A program made the position numbers and the translations under genes. Shown in pieces: positions 45,233 through 53,404 of a stretch of 64,000 nucleotides of DNA (within the stretch, counting starts at the first letter, position 1; each line of letters opens with the position of its first letter). The stretch comes from Xanthomarina maritima. Lineage in GTDB: Bacteria > Bacteroidota > Bacteroidia > Flavobacteriales > Flavobacteriaceae. The notes under the pieces were generated by a model. It was not told where the DNA came from, ran no database searches, and saw only the letters and a program-made list of their open reading frames with translations. Location of the stretch: NCBI RefSeq assembly GCF_008084905.1, contig NZ_VSFC01000052.1, forward strand, positions 186,001 through 250,000, written 5' to 3'.

Positions 45233-45893
45233 ATGAGTTAGCTATCTGTTTTAATTGCTTTATAGTATCTGTTGGATAATTACTTTTAAAAACATGAGAT
45301 CCAGCAACAAAAACATCTGCTCCAGCATCTACCAGTTGTTTTATGTTTTTATCTGTAACACCTCCATCGATTTCGATTTTGGTGTTCAGGCCTTGTTCGT
45401 CAATCATACGTCTTAGTTTTTTAATCCTATTGTAGGTTATGTCTTCAAATTTCTGACCACCAAAACCAGGATTTATAGACATTAGTAACACCATATAACA
45501 TTTTGGTAATATATCTTCTAATACAGAAATAGGTGTTGTTAAATTTAAAACCACTCCCGCTTTACATCCTGTATCTTCTATTTGAGTTAAAGTTCTATGT
45601 AAATGAACAGTTGATTCGTAATGAACGGTAATTATATCTGCACCAACTTTCGCAAACTCTTCAATATATCGCTCTGGTTTTTCAATCATTAAATGCACAT
45701 CCAAGGGTTTTGTGGCATGCTTTTTTATGGCCTGAATGACTGGCATGCCATAAGAAATATTTGGAACAAAATGTCCATCCATAACATCTATATGAAACCA
45801 ATCGGCTTCACTGTTATTAACCATTTCTACATCGCGTTGCATGTTGCCAAAATCGGCTGCTAACATGGAAGGTGCTATTAATTTTGAGTTCAT
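45231..45893 (-). CDS. rpe: Ribulose-phosphate 3-epimerase
   Basis: 220 residues from the ATG at 45893 (MNSKLIAPSMLAADFGNMQ); an in-frame TTG further up overlaps the promoter element. TIM-barrel family motifs: IDVMDGHFVPNISYG, LDVHLMIEKPERYI, VVLNLTTPISVLEDIL, LMSINPGFGGQKF and EIDGGVTDKNI, ending DVFVAGSHVF. It interconverts ribulose-5-P and xylulose-5-P in the pentose phosphate pathway. It lies downstream of the sigma factor gene but has its own promoter and is separated by a terminator. Confidence 0.96.
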   Translation of the reverse strand: MNSKLIAPSMLAADFGNMQRDVEMVNNSEADWFHIDVMDGHFVPNISYGMPVIQAIKKHATKPLDVHLMIEKPERYIEEFAKVGADIITVHYESTVHLHRTLTQIEDTGCKAGVVLNLTTPISVLEDILPKCYMVLLMSINPGFGGQKFEDITYNRIKKLRRMIDEQGLNTKIEIDGGVTDKNIKQLVDAGADVFVAGSHVFKSNYPTDTIKQLKQIANS

Positions 45894-45917
45894 TTTTTGT
45901 GTAGTTGTTTGTTTGTG

Positions 45918-45925
45918 CAAAAATA
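45918..45925 (-). promoter_or_regulatory. -7 promoter element of rpe
   Basis: The minus strand reads TATTTTTG, a full TAnnTTTG match, 24 bases before the rpe ATG and just downstream of the sigma-factor terminator. Confidence 0.55.
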
Positions 45926-45928
45926 GGT

Positions 45929-45963
45929 AAAAAAATGAAGCCAGAGTAATCAGCTCTGGCTTC
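45929..45963 (-). terminator. Terminator of the primary sigma factor gene
   Basis: GAAGCCAGAG (45937-45946) and CTCTGGCTTC (45954-45963) pair perfectly. On the minus strand the hairpin is followed by a T-run of seven (plus-strand A's at 45929-45935). It lies about 75 bases past the sigma-factor stop. Confidence 0.9.
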
Positions 45964-46038
45964 TTTCATCAATCAAAAAACGAACAGTTATTTTGTAACT
46001 ATTTGTTACTGTTATTTAGTCGTAATTATTAAAAATTA

Positions 46039-46902
46039 CTATCCTAAATATGTTTTTAATATTTTACTTCTAGACGTATGTTTTAATCTACGAATCGCTT
46101 TTTCTTTAATTTGTCTAACACGTTCTCTAGTAAGATCGAATGTTTCTCCAATTTCTTCTAATGTCATTGGATGTTGGTTTCCTAAACCAAAATACAAACG
46201 AATCACATCAGCTTCACGAGGCGTTAATGTTTCTAGAGCTCTTTCAATTTCAGTACGTAAAGATTCGTGTAATAAATCTCTATCTGGATTTGGAGATTCA
46301 CCAGAGTTTAATACATCATATAAGTTGGAGTCTTCACCTTCAACTAAAGGCGCATCCATACTTACGTGGCGACCAGAATTTTTCATAGACTCTTTAACAT
46401 CGTTAATAGTCATGTCTAATTCTTTAGCAATTTCTTCGGCACTAGGTGGACGTTCGTGTGCTTGCTCTAAAAAAGCAAAGGTTTTATTAATTTTATTAAT
46501 AGAACCAATTTTGTTTAAAGGCAAACGTACAATACGAGATTGTTCTGCCAAGGCTTGTAAAATGGATTGTCTAATCCACCAAACAGCATACGAAATAAAT
46601 TTAAAACCACGAGTTTCATCGAAACGTTGTGCCGCTTTAATAAGTCCTAAATTCCCTTCATTAATTAAATCTGGTAAGGTTAATCCTTGGTTTTGGTATT
46701 GCTTAGCTACAGAAACTACGAAACGTAAGTTAGCCTTCGTTAACTTTTCTAAAGCAAGTTGATCTCCTGCTTTAATACGTTGTGCTAATTCTACTTCTTC
46801 GTCTGCTGTAATTAAGTCAACTTTTCCAATTTCCTGAAGATATTTGTCTAACGAAGCAGTTTCTCTATTGGTAACCTGCTTGGTAATTTTAAGTTGTCTC
46901 AT
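46039..46902 (-). CDS. rpoD: Primary RNA polymerase sigma factor (sigma-70 / SigA type)
   Basis: A 287-residue sigma factor. Region 1.2 is [20 protein letters not shown], region 2 includes [37 protein letters not shown] and [19 protein letters not shown], and region 4 has [15 protein letters not shown] and [19 protein letters not shown]. Region 1.1 is absent, giving the short form usual for the Bacteroidota primary sigma factor, which reads TTTG/TAnnTTTG promoters such as those noted in this window. Confidence 0.95.
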   Translation of the reverse strand: MRQLKITKQVTNRETASLDKYLQEIGKVDLITADEEVELAQRIKAGDQLALEKLTKANLRFVVSVAKQYQNQGLTLPDLINEGNLGLIKAAQRFDETRGFKFISYAVWWIRQSILQALAEQSRIVRLPLNKIGSINKINKTFAFLEQAHERPPSAEEIAKELDMTINDVKESMKNSGRHVSMDAPLVEGEDSNLYDVLNSGESPNPDRDLLHESLRTEIERALETLTPREADVIRLYFGLGNQHPMTLEEIGETFDLTRERVRQIKEKAIRRLKHTSRSKILKTYLG

Positions 46903-46969
46903 CTAGTGTGTGCCTATAAATAAGTTAAGTTGTTACTTTATGTTATGGTTATACGTTGAAAGAGCAATT

Positions 46970-46998
46970 TTTGTTACAGAAAGGTTTGATTATTTTTG
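46970..46998 (+). promoter_or_regulatory. Complete -33/-7 promoter for the secreted 131-residue protein
   Basis: TTTG (46970-46973), 17 bases, then TATTTTTG (46991-46998): both elements of the Bacteroidota promoter at an accepted spacing, 72 bases before the ATG at 47071. Confidence 0.65.
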
Positions 46999-47070
46999 TA
47001 GCATGTTGAATTTATATAAAAATTAACAGAAATATAGTATATTGACAGTTCTAAAAACAAAATAAACAAC

Positions 47071-47466
47071 ATGAAAAAATTACTATTTTTATTTTTTGCA
47101 TTTAGTATGATGCAAGTATCAGCGCAGAATTTATCGTCTATGTCAAAAAGTGTTTCTTCCTCTACAAGCTCTTTGATTGAGAATTTGGCTTCAGACCAAG
47201 TAGAGAATTTAACAAAAAAATTAAATTTAAACGAAAAGCAACAAAAACAGGTTTCTGTATTGGTTGTTAGTCAGTTAAAAAGCGAAAAATTTCAAAAAAT
47301 GATTGGAAGTTTAGGAACAGATAAACTAATGGGTTCTGGTGACAAGAGTGATCAAACCGAAAAAATCCAATCGGCTTTAATGAGCGACGATAATTTTCAA
47401 AAAGGGATGAGTACTATTCTTGATGAAAAACAAATGGAAACCATGAAAAAGTATATTCCTAAATAA
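47071..47466 (+). CDS. Secreted small helical protein, unknown function
   Basis: A 131-residue protein with a signal peptide (MKKLLFLFFAFSMMQVSA-QNL). The mature part is Ser-rich at first (SSMSKSVSSSTSSLIEN) and then helical and charged, with NLTKKLNLNEKQQKQVSVLV and ILDEKQMETMKKYIPK. The ...LNLNEKQQ... and late ...LDEKQMETMKKY... elements recall Spy/CpxP-like LTxxQ proteins, but I cannot confirm that. It has its own promoter and terminator, so it is a single-gene unit. Confidence 0.75.
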   Translation: MKKLLFLFFAFSMMQVSAQNLSSMSKSVSSSTSSLIENLASDQVENLTKKLNLNEKQQKQVSVLVVSQLKSEKFQKMIGSLGTDKLMGSGDKSDQTEKIQSALMSDDNFQKGMSTILDEKQMETMKKYIPK

Positions 47467-47484
47467 ACAACATTTTATTATATT

Positions 47485-47520
47485 GAAAAAAGCCCATCAA
47501 ATTTTAATGAGCTTTTTTTT
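47485..47520. terminator. Intrinsic terminator between convergent genes
   Basis: AAAAAAGCCCAT pairs with ATGAGCTTTTTT across an AT-rich loop with one mismatch, followed by a T-run, between the 131-residue gene and the converging lipoprotein gene. Confidence 0.75.
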
Positions 47521-47522
47521 GA

Positions 47523-48581
47523 CTAGCAATTGATAACCACTAAAAGTATCTTTAAGATTGAAAATTCTCCAGTGGTATTATCCGCAATTCTAACATAGAT
47601 ATATTTCGGATTTAGAATATTGGTATATGGTGACAAAATTTGATTTAGGTTGTTAGTTGCATCCATTTCGGTTTCAAAAAAGGTTACAGTGGAGTTACTT
47701 AGATCGAGATTAGAAGCAAAACAATTAATGTAGCTTTCTAAATCGAAATTTGAAACGTTAGAATCTATTTCAATTTCACACTCCTCAAAAATATATTTCG
47801 GACAAATTTCTAAACCACATTCTTTTTCTAAAAAGAAAACTTCGGAATTACCGTCTTGTAACATGATGTTGTTTTCGTCAATGATGGTCACATACCAATT
47901 TTTATTCCAAACAATTGACGCGTCTGTGTTCGCCTCAAATGAAATATTAAAAAATAATTGATTGAATGACGCTAAAACGTTCCAACTCCCAAAAACAACC
48001 GTGTCATTGTGTTCCAAAGTTGTTAATCCTATAGGACTTAAATTAAATATTGCATTTTCATAATCATTATTGCCATTAGGATTATTGATGACTTTCCAAA
48101 TACATTCTTGGCCTATCTCGCCAATTAAAATATTGTTGCAATAGAATTCTAATTCTATATCTAAACATTCTTGAAGCTTCTCGCCAAGTTGCTCGTTATT
48201 TTCTATTTGTATTTCTTCTCCAGTATCATTTGTATAAATAATAGGATAACTGATACTAATTGTATATTCAATTTGTAAACTCGCCAAGAACTGGATGAAA
48301 TTATCTTTATTTTCTATAGTTTGAAAATTGACAAAATCTAGTAATTCATCAAAAACATTGATAGTAATGGGATATATAAATTCAATGCAATCGGTAGGGT
48401 TAGTGTTTTCATTATCAATATAAGATTGTAAATTGTTATAAAGTTCAGATCCTACTGTGATTGGGAATTCTGCGGTTGGAGTTTCTTGTTGGACTGGGTT
48501 ACTTAATTCATCATCAAAATCATTAAAGCAAGCGACAAATGTTAATACGAGAAATAAATACGGAACTAAGGTTTTTTTCAT
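47523..48581 (-). CDS. Lipoprotein of unknown function
   Basis: A 352-residue protein with a lipoprotein signal (LVLTFVAC-FNDFDDE, Cys18). The acidic residues right after the Cys fit the surface-export motif type of Bacteroidota. The mature protein is acidic, Asn/Glu-rich and beta-like, with eleven or so Cys residues in pairs (for example ECGLEICPKYIFEECEI). A segment resembling lipocalin-like or DUF4595-type folds cannot be confirmed. It ends YVRIADNTTGEFSI..., similar to domains that describe cell-surface proteins. Function unknown. Confidence 0.7.
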   Translation of the reverse strand: MKKTLVPYLFLVLTFVACFNDFDDELSNPVQQETPTAEFPITVGSELYNNLQSYIDNENTNPTDCIEFIYPITINVFDELLDFVNFQTIENKDNFIQFLASLQIEYTISISYPIIYTNDTGEEIQIENNEQLGEKLQECLDIELEFYCNNILIGEIGQECIWKVINNPNGNNDYENAIFNLSPIGLTTLEHNDTVVFGSWNVLASFNQLFFNISFEANTDASIVWNKNWYVTIIDENNIMLQDGNSEVFFLEKECGLEICPKYIFEECEIEIDSNVSNFDLESYINCFASNLDLSNSTVTFFETEMDATNNLNQILSPYTNILNPKYIYVRIADNTTGEFSILKILLVVINC

Positions 48582-48627
48582 AATTTAAGAATTTGTTAAC
48601 GCATATTTCCTTACAAATATTATACCA

Positions 48628-48662
48628 AAAAACCCGCTTCAATTTTTTTGAAGCGGGTTTTT
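48628..48662 (-). terminator. Strong terminator after pnp
   Basis: AAAAACCCGCTTCAA (48628-48642) pairs perfectly with TTGAAGCGGGTTTTT (48648-48662) over a T5 loop, 20 bases past the pnp stop. The A/T flanks supply a U-tract on either strand. Confidence 0.92.
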
Positions 48663-48681
48663 ATAACATTTATAAAAAAAC

Positions 48682-50919
48682 TTAATCGTCTTTTCTATCT
48701 TCTCTAGGTTTTCTGTCGTCACGTCTGTTATCGCGTCCACGATTATCTCTTCCACCAGAACGCTTATCATCTCTAGGAGGTCTTTCCTTAAAACCTTCAG
48801 GTTTTGGTAAGATGGCTTTTCTAGATACTTTTTCTTTACGTGTTCTTGGATCGACACCAAAATACTTCACATCAAAAACGTCTCCCATATTCACCACGTC
48901 AGATACATTTTCTGTACGTTCCCAAGCTAATTCGCTTACGTGTAACAAGACCTCGTTCCCTGGCGCTTCTGTATATTCTACTACAGCACCAAAGTCAAGC
49001 ATCTTAATGACTTTTACTTCATAAACGCTACCAACTTCCGGTTTAAACAATAAAGAATCTATTTTTGCTAAAACAGCATCAATACCTTCCTGACCAGTTC
49101 CTAAGATTTCAACAATTCCTTCTTCGGTTTCTGGATCTTCATTGATAACAATGGTTGTTTTGGTTTCTTTTTGTAATTCTTGAATGACTTTTCCTCCAGG
49201 ACCAATAAGAGCTCCAATAAATTCGTTAGGAATTCTTCTGGTTATCATTTTAGGAGCATGAGGTTTCACATCTGCATTAGGTTGTGCAATCGTTTCAACT
49301 AATTTTTCTAAAATATGTAAACGTCCTTCTCTTGCTTGTTTTAAAGCTTTAACAAGAATTTCGTACGATAAGCCTTTTACTTTGATATCCATTTGGCAAG
49401 CGGTAATACCATCTGCTGTTCCAGTAACTTTAAAGTCCATATCACCTAAATGATCTTCATCACCTAGAATATCAGATAATACAGCATATTTTCCAGATTC
49501 AGCATCAGAGATTAATCCCATAGCAATACCAGAAACAGGTTTCTTTAATTGTACACCAGCATCCATTAAAGCCATAGTACCTGAACAGACTGTAGCCATT
49601 GACGATGAACCGTTAGATTCTAATACTTCAGATACCACACGTACTGTATAAGGACAATCTTCTGGAACCATTCCTTTTAGAGCACGTTGTGCTAAGTTAC
49701 CATGTCCAACTTCACGACGCGACGTTCCACGAATTGGTCTAGCTTCTCCAGTTGAAAAAGGAGGGAAGTTATAGTGTAAATAAAAACGTTCTTCGCCTTC
49801 AAAAGATGGCATATCAATTTGATTAGCCTCTCTAGAAGTTCCTAAAGTAACAGTTGCTAAAGCTTGAGTTTCTCCACGAGTGAATATAGAAGAACCATGT
49901 GTAGATGGTAAATAATCTACTTCACACCAAATAGGTCTGATGTCTGTAGTTTTACGTCCATCTAAACGTAAGCCTTCGTTTAAAGTTAAATCTCTTATGG
50001 CTGCTTTTTCAGCTTTGCTATAGTATTTAGAGATTAGACCACCTAAATCTGCTAATTCTTCTTCAGAAAAAGTTGCTTTTATGTCTTCTTTAATTTCTGC
50101 AAAGGCAGCACCTCTTTCATGTTTAGATGAACCAGCTTTAGCTACAGCATATACTTTATCGTATGCCATATCGTGAATTTTCTTAGCCAAATCTTCATCT
50201 TCTCTTTCTGGCTCGTACTCACGAGTTTCTTTTTTACCAAAAGCTTCAGCTAATTTTACTTGAGCAGCACATTGCACTTTTATAGCTTCGTGTGCAAACT
50301 TAATAGCTTCAGCCATTTCTTCTTCAGAAATTTCATCCATTTCACCTTCAACCATCATCACAGAATCTGCAGATGCACCAATCATCATATCTATATCAGA
50401 TTCTAACAATTGTGATTGTGTTGGGTTGATAATGAATTCTCCATTAATTCGACCAACTCTAGCTTCAGAAATTGGAGTTTCAAAAGGAATATCGGATAAT
50501 TGAATTGCTGCAGAAGCTGCTAATCCAGCCATAGCGTCTGGCATAACATCATCGTCATGAGACATTAACTGAATCATTACTTGAGTTTCTGCATGATAAT
50601 CTTTTGGAAAAAGTGGGCGTAATACTCTGTCTACTAAACGCATGGTTAAAACTTCACCATCACTAGGTCTTGCTTCTCTCTTGAAGAAACCACCAGGATA
50701 ACGTCCTGCTGCTGCAAATTTTTCGCGATAGTCAACAGTTAATGGTAAAAAGTCAACGTCACTTTGTTGGTAATTGGAAACAACAGTACATAATAACATA
50801 CATTTTCCAGATTGAACAACTACCGAACCATGAGCTTGTTTAGCTAATTTTCCGGTTTCGATGGAGATTTCTCTACCATCACCAAGGTCTATAACCTCTT
50901 TAAATACTTTTGGAATCAT
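48682..50919 (-). CDS. pnp: Polynucleotide phosphorylase
   Basis: A 745-residue exoribonuclease. Two RNase PH cores (about 10-150 and 320-540, with [14 protein letters not shown] and [51 protein letters not shown]), then a KH domain ([19 protein letters not shown]) and an S1 domain ([20 protein letters not shown]). A C-terminal tail of about 35 residues is made of alternating Arg, Asp and Gly ([18 protein letters not shown]). It degrades RNA 3' to 5' using phosphate. It lies after rpsO, the order found in many bacteria. Confidence 0.96.
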   Translation of the reverse strand: MIPKVFKEVIDLGDGREISIETGKLAKQAHGSVVVQSGKCMLLCTVVSNYQQSDVDFLPLTVDYREKFAAAGRYPGGFFKREARPSDGEVLTMRLVDRVLRPLFPKDYHAETQVMIQLMSHDDDVMPDAMAGLAASAAIQLSDIPFETPISEARVGRINGEFIINPTQSQLLESDIDMMIGASADSVMMVEGEMDEISEEEMAEAIKFAHEAIKVQCAAQVKLAEAFGKKETREYEPEREDEDLAKKIHDMAYDKVYAVAKAGSSKHERGAAFAEIKEDIKATFSEEELADLGGLISKYYSKAEKAAIRDLTLNEGLRLDGRKTTDIRPIWCEVDYLPSTHGSSIFTRGETQALATVTLGTSREANQIDMPSFEGEERFYLHYNFPPFSTGEARPIRGTSRREVGHGNLAQRALKGMVPEDCPYTVRVVSEVLESNGSSSMATVCSGTMALMDAGVQLKKPVSGIAMGLISDAESGKYAVLSDILGDEDHLGDMDFKVTGTADGITACQMDIKVKGLSYEILVKALKQAREGRLHILEKLVETIAQPNADVKPHAPKMITRRIPNEFIGALIGPGGKVIQELQKETKTTIVINEDPETEEGIVEILGTGQEGIDAVLAKIDSLLFKPEVGSVYEVKVIKMLDFGAVVEYTEAPGNEVLLHVSELAWERTENVSDVVNMGDVFDVKYFGVDPRTRKEKVSRKAILPKPEGFKERPPRDDKRSGGRDNRGRDNRRDDRKPREDRKDD

Positions 50920-50940
50920 AAATTTTTAATTCTAATTAAA

Positions 50941-50985
50941 CAATGGTCGTTGTGTTGTTGTAGTAGTTGTTGTGTGTGACCAATG
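50941..50985 (-). promoter_or_regulatory. pnp leader hairpin with CA-rich loop
   Basis: CAATGGTC (50941-50948) and GACCAATG (50978-50985) can pair with one mismatch. On the transcript (minus strand) the loop is CA-rich (ACACACAACAAC). It lies 22 bases before the pnp ATG. PNPase of E. coli controls its own leader, so this could be an analogous site; that is inference. Confidence 0.35.
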
Positions 50986-51043
50986 AAAAACTATGAATAG
51001 CTTCTTATACACGATGTTAGACTCTTTCGAATGAGTTATATTA

Positions 51044-51070
51044 AAACAAAAAAGAGGCGCGAAGCCTCTT
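51044..51070 (-). terminator. Terminator of rpsO
   Basis: On the minus strand AAGAGGC, TTCGC loop and GCCTCTT are followed by TTTTTG. It starts 10 bases past the rpsO stop and would separate rpsO from pnp partly. Confidence 0.85.
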
Positions 51071-51079
51071 ATATTGTGA

Positions 51080-51349
51080 TTATTTTCTTAATCCTAATTC
51101 TTTAACAATAGCACGATATCTTAAGATATCTTTCTTAGTTAAATAGTCAAGTAAAGCACGACGTTTACCTACTAATTTTACTAACGAACGCTCAGTGTTA
51201 AAATCTTTACGATTGTTTTTTAAGTGCTCAGTTAAATGGTTAATTCTGTGCGTAAATAACGCAATCTGACCTTCAGCAGTACCAGTATCGTTTTTTCCTT
51301 TACCGTGTTTTGCGAAGATTTCTTCTTTTACTTCTTTAGTTAAATACAT
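51080..51349 (-). CDS. rpsO: 30S ribosomal protein S15
   Basis: An 89-residue protein of the standard S15 length. It has the S15 signature region: TGTAEGQIALFTHRINHLTEHL, NRKDFNTERSLVKLVGKRRALLDYL and the C-terminal ILRYRAIVKELGLRK. S15 binds the central domain of 16S rRNA and starts platform assembly. Upstream lies a -7 element and a small leader hairpin; downstream is a terminator and then pnp. Confidence 0.97.
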   Translation of the reverse strand: MYLTKEVKEEIFAKHGKGKNDTGTAEGQIALFTHRINHLTEHLKNNRKDFNTERSLVKLVGKRRALLDYLTKKDILRYRAIVKELGLRK

Positions 51350-51381
51350 TCCAATATTATTTTAAATGATTTTTATGTACA

Positions 51382-51411
51382 TGAAAGTTTTTCTTTCAAG
51401 CTGCAAATATA
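51382..51411 (-). promoter_or_regulatory. rpsO promoter -7 element and leader hairpin
   Basis: The minus strand reads TATATTTG at 51411-51404 (full TAnnTTTG match), followed at once by TGAAAG-AAAAA-CTTTCA (51398-51382), a 6-bp hairpin that would lie at the 5' end of the rpsO message, 33 bases before the ATG. Confidence 0.55.
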
Positions 51412-51519
51412 CTACTTTTTAACTAATTGCCATCTTTTGTAAAAATATTATTTTGAGACCATTAATAATTTTTTTCAATGTTTTTCGTTTTAACAATATC
51501 TTAACCTTAAAAATTGATT

Positions 51520-52365
51520 ATGAAAACAATGAAATTAAAAGTAACCTTAATATTTACTTTAACAGTATTTGTACTTTTATTTACTGCCTGTACAGATAAC
51601 GAAACTACAGAACCTGTTTCTGAAGAACAAGCTCTAAACGAAGTTGTACAATCATCAGAGATAGATCAAATTTCAACTTCTTTAGAAGATTTTATTATTG
51701 AAATGTATGAAGATCAAGAAAGTGCTGAATCTAAAAGTTTAGATAGGTTTAAATTATCTTACCCTAACTGTGGAACAGTTACTTTAGTTGTAGAACAGAA
51801 TTTTAGAGAATTAACAATTGATTTTGCTGAAGGAGGTTGTGTTATTAGAGGTCATTTGTATGAAGGACAAGTTGTTTTAACTTACGAGCGAAACCCAATA
51901 GCTCAACAAGTTTTATTAAGCTATGTTTTGAATGACTTTTATTTTGATAATAAACATGTTATTGGTAGTAACTCTATTCTAAGAGAACTTTCAAACGATA
52001 ATGGTAATCCACAGTTTACACATACGGTAGATTTAACTGTTGTTTGGCCAAATGGTTTGCAAGCATCTAGAGAAGGACAAATTGTTAGAGAGTGGATTGA
52101 TGGATTTGCTTCTGGTATTTTTACTGATAATGTTTTTGAGATTACAGGCTATTGGAATGCTACTTTTATTAGTGGAAGCACACATACTTATGAGATAGTT
52201 TTACCATTACGTCATGAAGTTGCTTGCTACCATTTTGTTAGTGGTTCCATTTATATGGAAAGAACATTTTTTGGAGGCACACTTGATTATGGAGATGGAA
52301 CTTGTGATAATCTAGCTACTTTTACATTAACTGACGGAACAATGTTTGATATTATTTTAAATTAA
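51520..52365 (+). CDS. Lipoprotein of unknown function
   Basis: 281 residues from the ATG at 51520; a TTG six bases earlier is less likely. Lipoprotein signal: VLLFTAC-TDNETTEP. A helical, Glu/Ser-rich stretch (about 25-70) is followed by a beta-rich domain with short aromatic strands: GTVTLVVEQNFRELTIDFAEG, LYEGQVVLTYER, GYWNATFISGST and GGTLDYGDGTCDNLATFTL. Two Cys pairs may form disulfides. I do not recognise a family, though such CxGxI...I.G-type domains are frequent in flavobacterial lipoproteins. It has its own terminator. Confidence 0.72.
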   Translation: MKTMKLKVTLIFTLTVFVLLFTACTDNETTEPVSEEQALNEVVQSSEIDQISTSLEDFIIEMYEDQESAESKSLDRFKLSYPNCGTVTLVVEQNFRELTIDFAEGGCVIRGHLYEGQVVLTYERNPIAQQVLLSYVLNDFYFDNKHVIGSNSILRELSNDNGNPQFTHTVDLTVVWPNGLQASREGQIVREWIDGFASGIFTDNVFEITGYWNATFISGSTHTYEIVLPLRHEVACYHFVSGSIYMERTFFGGTLDYGDGTCDNLATFTLTDGTMFDIILN

Positions 52366-52378
52366 ACGTAGTAATAAA

Positions 52379-52408
52379 ATAAAAAAGCGACCAATTGGTC
52401 GCTTTTTT
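52379..52408. terminator. Palindromic bidirectional terminator
   Basis: AAAAAAGCGACC-AATT-GGTCGCTTTTTT (52381-52408) is a perfect palindrome between the converging lipoprotein and accD genes. Confidence 0.92.
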
Positions 52409-53265
52409 TATTCTCTAATAGGTTGATTTGTAATTAAATCAATATATAGGTTCACTTTGTTTTTAAGGTTTTTTCTATGTGTAATAAAATCTAGAAAGCC
52501 ATGTTCTAATAAAAATTCAGACGTTTGGAAACCTTCTGGTAATTCTTGTCCAGTAGTATCTTTTACAACTCTTGGTCCAGCAAAACCAATTAAGGCTCCT
52601 GGCTCACTAATATTAATATCTCCTAACATAGCAAAAGAAGCTGTAGTTCCGCCAGTAGTTGGATCTGTACATAAAGAAATATAAGGGATTCCTGCATCTG
52701 CTAATTGAGCTAATTTAACCGAAGTTTTAGCTAACTGCATTAAAGATAAGGCTGCTTCCATCATTCTTGCTCCTCCAGACTTAGAGATAATCATAAATGG
52801 CATTTTCTTTTTTAAAGCATAATCTGCAGCACGTGCTATTTTTTCGCCAACCACAGAACCCATAGAACCACCAATAAATGAAAAATCCATACAAGCAACC
52901 ACTAAATCTTTTCCTTTAGATTTACCTACTGCAGTACGAACGGCATCTTTTAGTTTTGTTTTTTCCTGAGCCGCTTTTAAACGGTCTGGATATTTTTTAG
53001 TGTCTTCGAATTTTAAAGGATCTTTAGATTCTAATTTAATATCTAATTCTTTAAACTTATTGTCATCGAATAAAATTTCGAAATATTCTTTACTTCCAAT
53101 TCTTACATGGTATCCATCTTCTGGACTTACATAAAAATTTTGTTCTAATTCTTTGGTGTCTACTATTTTTCCAGTAGGAGATTTATACCACAAACCTTTA
53201 GGAGTATCCTTTTTTTGTTCGGTTGTAGTTTGAATTCCTTTTTCTTTTCTTTTAAACCAAGACAT
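52408..53265 (-). CDS. accD: Acetyl-CoA carboxylase carboxyltransferase beta subunit without zinc-ribbon cysteines
   Basis: A 285-residue protein matching Acc[97 protein letters not shown] and [18 protein letters not shown]. It forms carboxybiotin:acetyl-CoA transferase with AccA in the first step of fatty-acid synthesis. The N-terminal ribbon is present in outline, but its four Cys are replaced: S29-P-T-G32 and S47-P-E-D50 stand where E. coli has C27-x-x-C30 and C46-x-x-C49, so it cannot bind zinc that way. Confidence 0.95.
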   Translation of the reverse strand: MSWFKRKEKGIQTTTEQKKDTPKGLWYKSPTGKIVDTKELEQNFYVSPEDGYHVRIGSKEYFEILFDDNKFKELDIKLESKDPLKFEDTKKYPDRLKAAQEKTKLKDAVRTAVGKSKGKDLVVACMDFSFIGGSMGSVVGEKIARAADYALKKKMPFMIISKSGGARMMEAALSLMQLAKTSVKLAQLADAGIPYISLCTDPTTGGTTASFAMLGDINISEPGALIGFAGPRVVKDTTGQELPEGFQTSEFLLEHGFLDFITHRKNLKNKVNLYIDLITNQPIRE

Positions 53266-53270
53266 AATGA

Positions 53271-53323
53271 TTCACGATTTTAGATCCTTCGACTTTGCTC
53301 AGGATAGGTTTACGATTTTAGAT
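53271..53323. repeat. Short repeat element flanked by 15-bp direct repeats
   Basis: TTCACGATTTTAGAT (53271-53285) and TTTACGATTTTAGAT (53309-53323), 14 of 15 bases identical, flank CCTTCGACTTTGCTCAGG plus a few bases. The core is the inverted relative of the element near murD (CTGAGC..GTCGAAG). The rest of the accD-fba gap to 53404 shows only a weak ACAAAA/TTTTGT hairpin. Confidence 0.6.
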
Positions 53324-53404
53324 TATTTCTATAATCGTTTAGCTATAAGCCAGACCACAAAATTATAGTTTTGTTTTTAATAATGTGGAAACACTCAGGT
53401 TTTT

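Noticed and set aside
48639-48860. 73-residue frame overlapping the 3' end of pnp
   Set aside because: Different frame of pnp and its terminator. The pnp frame carries the S1 domain and tail.
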